From NCBI GenBank assembly GCA_950097015.1, contig CATNEN010000037.1, forward strand, positions 2,819,501 to 2,883,500: a stretch of DNA of 64,000 bases, written 5' to 3'. Shown here one piece after another: positions 57,058 to 64,000 of the stretch; the stretch's first letter is position 1, and every line of letters starts with the position of its first letter. Source of the DNA: Macrostomum hystrix. Taxonomy: Eukaryota; Platyhelminthes; Macrostomidae. Under the pieces are notes generated by a model. It ran no database searches, was not told where the DNA came from, and was given only the letters and a program-made list of their open reading frames with translations. The translations under genes were made by a program, and so were the position numbers.

Positions 57058-60000
57058 TCATTCTTGCTTCAGGCCCTGAACGAGCCGATCCAGGTTGGCC
57101 TTGATGGATTCCAGACTCTCTTCCAGTTTTGAAATTCTGCCATTGCATTTAAACAAAAAGTTAAAGATGAAACTGAATGAAAATTAGCTAACTGCGTTCA
57201 GCAAACCGAACCAAATACATCAAAAACATTATCCCTTCAAGAAGATTCCACATTCTTCCCTTTGATCCCACATTCTTCTCTTTGATTCCACATTCCCTTT
57301 GATCCCACATTCTTCCCTTTGATCCCAAATTCTTCCCTTTGTTTCCACATCCTTCCCTTTGATCCAAAATTCTTCCCTTTGATCCCACATTCTTCCCTTT
57401 GATTCCACATCCTTCCCTTTGATCCCAAATTCTTCTCTTTGATCCCACATTCTTCCCTTTGATCCCACATTCTTCCCTTTGATCCCAAATTCTTCTCTTT
57501 GATCCCACATTCTTCCCTTTGATCCCAAATTCTTCTCTTTGATCCCACATTCTTCCCTTTGATCCCAAATTCTTCCCTTTGATCCCAGATTCTTCCCTTT
57601 GATCCCAAATTCTTCCCTTTGATCCCACATTCTTCCCTTTGATTCCACATTCTTCCCTTTGATCCCACATTCTTCCCTTTGATCCCAAATTCTTCCCTTT
57701 GTTTCGACATCCTTCCCTTTGATCCAAAATTCTTCCCTTTGATCCCACATTGTTCCCTTTGATCACAAATTCTTCTCTTTGATCCCACATTCTTCTCTTT
57801 GATCCCACATTCTTCCCTTTGATCCCAAATTCTTCTCTTGGATCCCAAATTCTTCTCTTTGATTCCACATTCTCCCTTTTATCCCAGGGATCCCAGGGAC
57901 TGCTTGATCTCAAACTCTTCCCCTACTGGATCCCACATTCTTCAACTTGATCCCAGCACTCCAGTGCCTTCCAAAGCATACAGACTGCTCAAACCTGTCA
58001 GCCTGCTGATTGAGCAGTTGAGTCTGCTCAGCGCCTTGTTGCTCGGCCATCTTCTCGGCCAGTTTGTACTCTGTGTACTCTTCCTCAAAATTTCCAATCA
58101 GAGCTCTGCGAAATGGGCTAATCTGCCTGTTGGGATAAATCTCCCGGTGGGACTTGTACCAGCGGCGTTGAATGAAGCGCGGCAGGTTGGTTTCCAGCTC
58201 GTAGATAAGGTTGATCTGTCGGGGTGAAGAAAATAATTAGTTTGTAAGCCTGCTGTTGCATGCTGACGTCTTGGAAATCATTTCTAAGAAAATTTATTTG
58301 AAAAATTGTTTTTGAAAACTAAGAGCGTAGCATTGGGTCTGTAGGTCCACTGATCGACAGTGGCAATCTCTGACGAATGAGGACATCTAAGAAAAATCAC
58401 ACTCACCCTGATGGCGATCAGTTTGAGTTCGGCGCCTCGGGTGATCCCGTCGATGTCGCCAACAGCGATACCAATCTGGAGCGGGTCAGCGGTTCAATGA
58501 TAGGTAAGAATGACAGGTAAGACTCTCGAGATAATAACATTAAGACAATCAGGAAATGAAATGTCCTGTAAGGCGTACATTGAGACAATGAAAGGTAAAA
58601 CTGGATAAAGGTGAGACTGGGGAGAGATAAGACAGGGGAGAGGTGAGACGGGGGAGAGAAGAGACAGGGGAGAGGTGAGACAGGGGAGAGGTGAGACGGG
58701 GGAGAGAAGAGACAGGGGAGAGGTGAGACGGGGGAGAGAAGAGACAGGGGAGAGGTGAGACGGGGGAGAGAAGAGACGGGGGAGAGAAGAGACAGGGGAG
58801 AGGTGAGACAGGGGAGAGGTGAGACGGGGGAGAGAAGAGACAGGGAAGAGGTGAGACGGGGGAGAGAAGAGACAGGGGAGGGACGAGACAGGGGAGAGAC
58901 GAGACAGGGGAGAGATGAGACAGGGGAGAGACGAGACAGGGGAGAGATGAGACAGGGGAGAGATGAAACATTAGAGAGAAGAGACAGGGGAGAGAAAGAT
59001 GAGAAAGGGGAGAGTAATTGTTTGAATGGACCAGGCAGCCTGATTCAGGAATTTATGCGCGCCGTATCTAGCTCGTGGGCCGGAGATTGCAAACAGAGAA
59101 TTAAAGAAGCTCTCAGAGTGACAGGTGAGAAGCGGCTCACCAGAAGGTTGACCAAAGCAATCGGCATCACAATGACAAAAATGGCGAATAGAACTTGCAC
59201 AGCGCCCTGGAACAGTCCGTAGTCGGCGCTGACAAAGTAGGTCACAAGTTCCAACTCGCCCACTGTCATGTCGAAGGTTTTCAGTATGGCCAGTGGCAGC
59301 GTGCTGAATGGATCCTGAAAAAAATGTTTGGTTTAGTTGGTGGTAGTCAAAGCTCTGATTTTCACAATTGCTGACTAAATGTCCTGCAGCATGGACTAAA
59401 ATAGTGTCGGCCTCACAGAGTCCTTCATCACCGAGTAGAAGGTGAGCGCAAAGGCCATGATGAGAAAGCTGAACACGTGCAACACTTTCAGCAGTGAGAC
59501 CAACACTTTCTGGAACATCAGCGAGTGAATGCCCACGTGCGGGATACTGCAAGGTTTCGAGGATAAATGTTCAAGGTCTTTGTATCTGAAGATAACAGGC
59601 TAGATAAAAAAAATTGGTCCGAGTCCAAATAAAAATAGTGTAGTGAGCCACTGCTTAGGAGCCTATTGGTGTCTCACTTGCTGTCAGCTACCCCACCTGC
59701 CAGGTAGCTTAGGTACCTGTTTCACTGTAAGCGAAGGCACCGAGTGACTGCCCAGCCCGCCAGCGTCAGGCGCCGTCTGGTCTGTTTCCTCTCTGCCCCA
59801 CCCGCACCCCCGGCCGCGCGCGTACTTTGAGTGTGCTTTCTCTCCCCCCATCAGGATGAGTCATAAACATGTTTACTGCACTCGCCATTGACGTCAGTTG
59901 CTATTTTTAGAAACCACGTGATTCCTTGACGTGCTTTCTAACTTAGCACTAAGCCCTCGATAACTATAAAATAAGCACCACTTCCCCGCTCCTCCTCACT

Positions 60001-63000
60001 GGTTGTTCTTCTCTTCTTGAAAATCAACTCTTCGATCCGTTACGTTTCGTAAAGTGTTATCTGCGTTAGAGTTCCCTGCCTGAAATCTCTAAGTGTGTGA
60101 TCTAAGAGGAGGATCTCTAAGAAGAGACAACTCTTCCCCAGCCGGCTGATCCCTGAGCACACAGGCACACAAGTCACAGTTGTACATCTACCCTGACTTG
60201 GCGGCTAGCTTCAAGGGTTTAAGTTGTTCCACCATCTCAAAGTATTGTTTTTGATGGTGGCAGACGAGTTAGACCGCTCTGCCATTCAATCCCGCTGACT
60301 AACTGCTTGATCGACTGTCAGTAAATGATGCGCCAGTGACCGCATCATTCCGCTGAGCACCCAGGCACTCACTACTCAATCTGGAACAGGATTAGCGACC
60401 AGGCCATGAGGATGGAGATTAGGCCGCAGACCCAGTTCCACATGCACGGCTCGGAGTCCGGCGGCCAGATGAACGCCAAGGTGACACCGTAGAGGATCAG
60501 GTAGCAGTACACCTCCGTGTTTCGAAAGTAGTATTGCCTCTGAAATGTAGCGATAGAGTATAGAAGTTTGATATCAGCTAGATAAGAATTAGACCTAGCT
60601 CGATTGGGCCAGATGTAAAGCCAGTGGCACAGTCGCAGCTACTGCGTTCAGCTGTTCAGTCCATGGACTGGGGAGGCTGCAACACCAAAAAAATCTCTTC
60701 ACCTTGTGCAGAACTTTGACACCTTCGACGAAGAGGCGAATGACAAGGAAGGCCAGGATGAAGCTCTTCTCGGCCACGATTCGATGATCGGTCAGCTTTG
60801 GGCGCTGCATGGGTGCAAACAGTAAAATAAATCTAGACATGATTCTATAAAAAACTGTACACTAGCCTTATCGAGTGGAGCTATGTTTGAATGAGTGGGT
60901 AGAACCATAGACCACTGGATAGAGACAAATCCCTGATAAATCGCCTTTTCAGGACCAGCATACAGCTACTCGTATATACGGTATCAAGTTTAGTGTCTTT
61001 CTCAAGGGCATTTTTTTCCTTTGACCTGAGATTCGATCTCCTGACCTCTCGGTCAGAAGCTTGAAGAAAACTGGGGGTTTGGCGTGATGTGCTCCAGGCT
61101 CTACATCCAGAGGTCACTCACTATGCCAGTACTGTCATTTCTGCAGCCGGTGGTCGTGTCCATGGCAGTCGATGACAATGGACCATTGTGCATGATGAAC
61201 AGGGTCAGGCAGGACACGAAGCAGAAATAGCACAACAGATCAATCCACATGAAGTAGCGAACAATGTTCCTGCGCGAAATGCAAGAATTTGGAACTCTTT
61301 GTGCTCCATTCTTCACCCCGACTGAGTAACAAGCATTGGAACAATGTCCTCTAACTTAAAGACGGAGGAAAAAAGCAAAAAGCAAAGCAAACCATCTGTG
61401 CTGCAGCATGGCAGACGTCAGCGGATGATGCAGCAGGCCCAGTCTTGCCGATTTTGCCATTGTGCGCAGAGCGAAATATCTATTGGGCTGCGAGGCCACG
61501 TCATCTGGTCCCGGATCCAGCAGCGCGAAATTGTACATCACCTGGATGGAGTTGTGAGCAGTTTTTCAGTGTTTAGGACAGCAGAGAATTTCTACTCGCA
61601 TAGCATTCTACTATTTCTCACCATAAAGTTCTTGTCGAATGGATCACGAACTGTGTTTCCAATGCAGTAGTCTAGAATCTTCTGTAAATAGCAAGGTTAA
61701 TATTGTGCATAAAATATAGTATTGAAAATAAATGCCTTTTTTGCGAACTACTAACAGTAGCATAATCCGGTGCTGATTCAATTAGGCGGTCCATGTGAGT
61801 GCGACCGTCACTGCGTCTGTAGGCCATTGTCCAAGACCAGCTGTAATTTGTTTTCAGAAAATCCATTTTTTAAATTTTATTTAAACAGTGTTAGTAGATG
61901 CTGTACGCTAAGTTTTAAAAGAGAACATCGAGAGCCCCAAACTGTGCGCTACCTAATGTGATAGAACTCCATGTGTTGTGAGAAGTTTCACAATCTTACG
62001 GAACACGTAGAGAGCCTCAAATTTCATGTGGCTTAATTTCAAATCCCAAGCCGAATGAAAATAAGCTTTGCGGTTTCATTTATAACTTTTCCAGATTATC
62101 GTTAATATTTTCATCATATGATTGCGTCGTACATTACGTAAATGTACGTAATGCGTCAACCAACCGATGTCTCCCAGAAACACATAGATAACCCAAAAAT
62201 TGTGTCAACGAACCAATCGCTTCCAAAGAACACGTCGAGAGCCTGCTTGCTTTGCACGCGAATAGCGAAATCTACCGGCGTCTCCAGGTTGCTGTTTTCG
62301 GTGATAAGGGCCGAGTAGTCCAGCAGCAGCTTCACGCACTCGCCCGCGTTTGTCTCCTTCGCCGCGTAGTGCAGTGCCGTGTTCTGGAATTGAAATATAA
62401 CAAATATTTGCTTAATGAAAGATAGAAATAGAATCGACACCTAATATTGACACAGATAGTAAGTATCCTTGACAGAATTTTAGAGTCTCCAAGTATGCTG
62501 CAACCAACTAACCTTACTGACATCCGTGGCGTTCACATCAATGTCCTTGTCTAGCAGCAATTGGGCGATGTCGAAGTGCGACTTCGACACCGCCAGCATC
62601 AGGGCGTTGCGACCGATCTCGTCCCTGAGAGAAAAGAATCGAAAGAAAGATAAGTTTGTCGTCAACCTATCTTGAACAAGATGAGCGAGAAATTCTCGTC
62701 AACTTGCACATTAAGGCACGAGTAAAAAGCGCGTTCGGCACCCACTTGGCATTGAAGTCGGCTCCGTTGTCGATCAGGAAGCGAAAAACTTCAACCCGGC
62801 CATCCTCGACAGCCAGCAGCAATGTGGTGCTCTCGTCCAGGTCGCGCTGTCCCATCGACCGGTCGACGTGGCCGGTGGCGGCAATCAGCAGGCGCAGGCA
62901 GCCCAGGTGGCCCCGCTTGGCCGCGACGTGGGCAGGCCGGCGCTCGTCAGCGTCGACCAGGCAGACATTCGCGCCACGTTTCACCAGCTGCTGGGTGAGC

Positions 63001-64000
63001 TGAAAATTTTTAGCACATTGATGATACTCAAATGACGAGTCCCGGTCTTCATAGCTGCTCGGTAGCATTGTAGGCACAATCACACTTAGCATAGACTCAG
63101 CACAGACTCACTTCAACGCAGCCGCTCTCTGCCGCGTAGTGCAGCGGAGACTTCTCGTGCATGTCCTGCTTGTCGAAGACTGCCTCGATGCCCGGCTCTC
63201 GCAGCAGTCGCTCTACCATGGAGTCACGGTCCTCGATGACGGCCCAGTGCAGCGGAGTCCGCATGCAGACGTCGCGGCAGTCGTGCCGCGCAGCGGCGGC
63301 TAGCAGGATGTCCGCCACGGCGAGGTGGCCCCGGCGTGCCGCCCAGTGTAGCGGCGTCATGAACTGGTCGTCGGCGGCGTTCACGTTTGCAGCCTGTGGG
63401 GTATCGGAGATCAGGAGCAGGGCGTCCAGTGATCTGATGATTTCATCAGAAGGTGCAGTAAAATTCAAACAAATGTCTACTGAGCCCACACACCTGTTCA
63501 ATCAGCAGCTGAGCAATGTTAGATTGGTTCGAGAGGCCGCATCTGCAATGGTGAATTACATAAGTGGTTTGCAGCAGTAACTCTGAGTGCGAGTTTCCTG
63601 GTTACTCGGTGACTGTCCCAGCACTCACTCGTGCAGCGGAGTCCGTCTCCTCCTGTCCAGAGCCGCAGGATCCGCTCCGTGCTGCAGCAGCAGAGCCACC
63701 AGATCTCCGTGGCCGAGGGAGGCCGCGATGTGCAGGCTCGAGTTGCCGTCGTTCTGCGTGTAACACCAGAGAATTTCTTAGAAAATCTTCTCGAAGTTGT
63801 TGCACCTGTGATCAATGCAAGTAGACTCACCCGTTTGACATTGACATTCACTCCAGCTTCGAGTAGCATCTTCACAACCTAAAAATGGTATAAAGTTTTT
63901 GAAACGGTGAATAGTTAGAAGTCAGTGGACACAGCAACATGCTACTCACCTCTGCCCTGTGGTTCTGCGTGGCGTGGTGCAGCGGAGCCGCTCCGTCATT
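57058..64000 (-). CDS. TRPA1-type cation channel (5' end outside window)
   Basis: Nineteen in-phase minus-strand exons: 64000(partial)-63950, 63878-63831, 63753-63629, 63542-63494, 63393-63112, 62999-62746, 62624-62513, 62383-62214, 61840-61756, 61681-61622, 61541-61393, 61269-61122, 60804-60703, 60539-60373, 59546-59417, 59314-59141, 58475-58407, 58215-57995 and 57136-57058; 824 residues in the window. TRPA channels are tetrameric calcium-permeable sensors of irritants and temperature. Seen: ten or more ankyrin repeats (TPLHWAARRGHLAVADILL and others), the linker LLHHPLTSAMLQHRW, S1 WIDLLCYFCFVSCLTLFIMH, S2, S3-S4, S5 (FSFLIMAFALTFYSVMK), pore LKTFDMTVGELE, S6 FVIVMPIALVNLL, TRP-like helix IGIAVGDIDGITRGAELKLI, LIYELETNLPRF, and a short coiled-coil end. 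No defect was seen. Two introns are minisatellite-filled and two carry SINE pieces. Confidence 0.93.
57236..57885. repeat. 20-bp minisatellite in the last TRPA1 intron
   Basis: About 32 copies of TTTGATCCCACATTCTTCCC, with CCAAATTC, TTCTCT and GTTTCCACATCC variants. The intron is 57137-57994, so only about 100 nt is left on each side. Confidence 0.95.
58607..59010. repeat. 16-bp purine-rich minisatellite in a TRPA1 intron
   Basis: About 25 copies of GGGGAGAGGTGAGACA, with GAGAAGAGACA and GAGACGAGACA variants. The plus strand is nearly all purine (pyrimidine tract on the sense strand). It lies in intron 58476-59140, ending about 130 nt from both splice sites. Confidence 0.93.
59672..60146 (+). 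promoter_or_regulatory. Promoter-like cassette inside a TRPA1 intron, possible solo LTR
   Basis: In 120 bp on the plus strand: AP-1 TGAGTCA (59857-59863), a perfect CRE TGACGTCA (59889-59896), E-box CACGTG (59915-59920) and TATAAAATA (59965-59973), then a pyrimidine-rich leader with CTCCTCCTCACTGG. GC-rich before and after, unlike the surrounding intron. This is the build of an LTR (U3-R-U5) or of an independent promoter reading against TRPA1. Limits and terminal repeats could not be fixed. Confidence 0.45.
60147..60297 (-). mobile_element. SINE family 2 fragment in TRPA1 intron
   Basis: GATCCCTGAGCACACAGGCA, TGTACATCTACCCTGACTTG and CGAGTTAGACCGCTCTGCCA: the tRNA head end and part of the body of family 2, with internal deletions. 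Confidence 0.7.
60598..60677 (-). mobile_element. SINE family 1 fragment in TRPA1 intron
   Basis: GATTGGGCCAGATGTAAAGC, GGCACAGTCGCAGCTACTGC and GTTCAGTCCATGGACTGGGG: the 3' end only, in the 163-bp intron between the S2 and S3 exons, same sense as the gene. Confidence 0.78.

Overview
This is a eukaryotic, animal nuclear window. The genes have GT-AG introns with alternating phases and encode metazoan families: a neuropeptide GPCR, stomatin, an IER2/IER5-like immediate-early protein, EGF-type membrane proteins, CDC37, phafin (PH+FYVE), a DHHC palmitoyltransferase, endosulfine, oligoribonuclease, bestrophin and TRPA1. Coding exons are GC-rich and sit in AT-rich spacer that is full of tandem repeats and tRNA-derived SINEs. 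Some genes have a 3'-splice-like AG just before the start codon, which would fit spliced-leader trans-splicing. I infer a small-bodied invertebrate bilaterian. A free-living flatworm of the Macrostomum kind is my best guess, but nothing in the window proves it.

Layout. 1-10 kb: an E-box-bearing 46-bp array, a single-exon NPY/NPF-type GPCR (+), a four-exon stomatin (-), and an IER-like poly-Q gene (+) with a TATA box, an AP-1 site and a CArG-like site. 12.5-17.3 kb: two tandem paralogous genes (-), each with one EGF module, one membrane span and a short tail. 20.4-22.7 kb: CDC37 (+). 24.8-25.4 kb: a MITE. 26.4-32.7 kb: two tandem phafin paralogs (+). 35.0-37.3 kb: a ZDHHC9/14/18-type acyltransferase (+), then about 4 kb of 24-bp minisatellites. 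42.9-44.7 kb: endosulfine (-) and an oligoribonuclease (-) whose frame is broken by one base. 45.5-46.6 kb: a LINE 3' fragment inside a SINE. 48.7-52.7 kb: a truncated TRPA1-like copy (+). 53.3-54.9 kb: bestrophin (-). 55.4-56.3 kb: an internally deleted mariner. 57.1-64.0 kb: a TRPA1-type channel (-), open at the right edge, in inverted orientation to the truncated copy.

The main structural signal is that many introns consist almost entirely of a private minisatellite. Each gene has its own unit (16-33 bp), and only about 25-120 nt of unique sequence remains at the splice sites. Paralogous introns in the same window lack the array, so the expansions are recent and intron-specific. A second signal is a block of about 730 bp, nearly identical between the two inverted TRPA copies although the rest of the copies has diverged, which suggests gene conversion or a recent local copy.

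There is no operon-like logic. The genes act in signalling, membrane trafficking, chaperoning and ion transport. Exon coordinates were derived by hand from splice signals, frame and family resemblance, and no database search was run.
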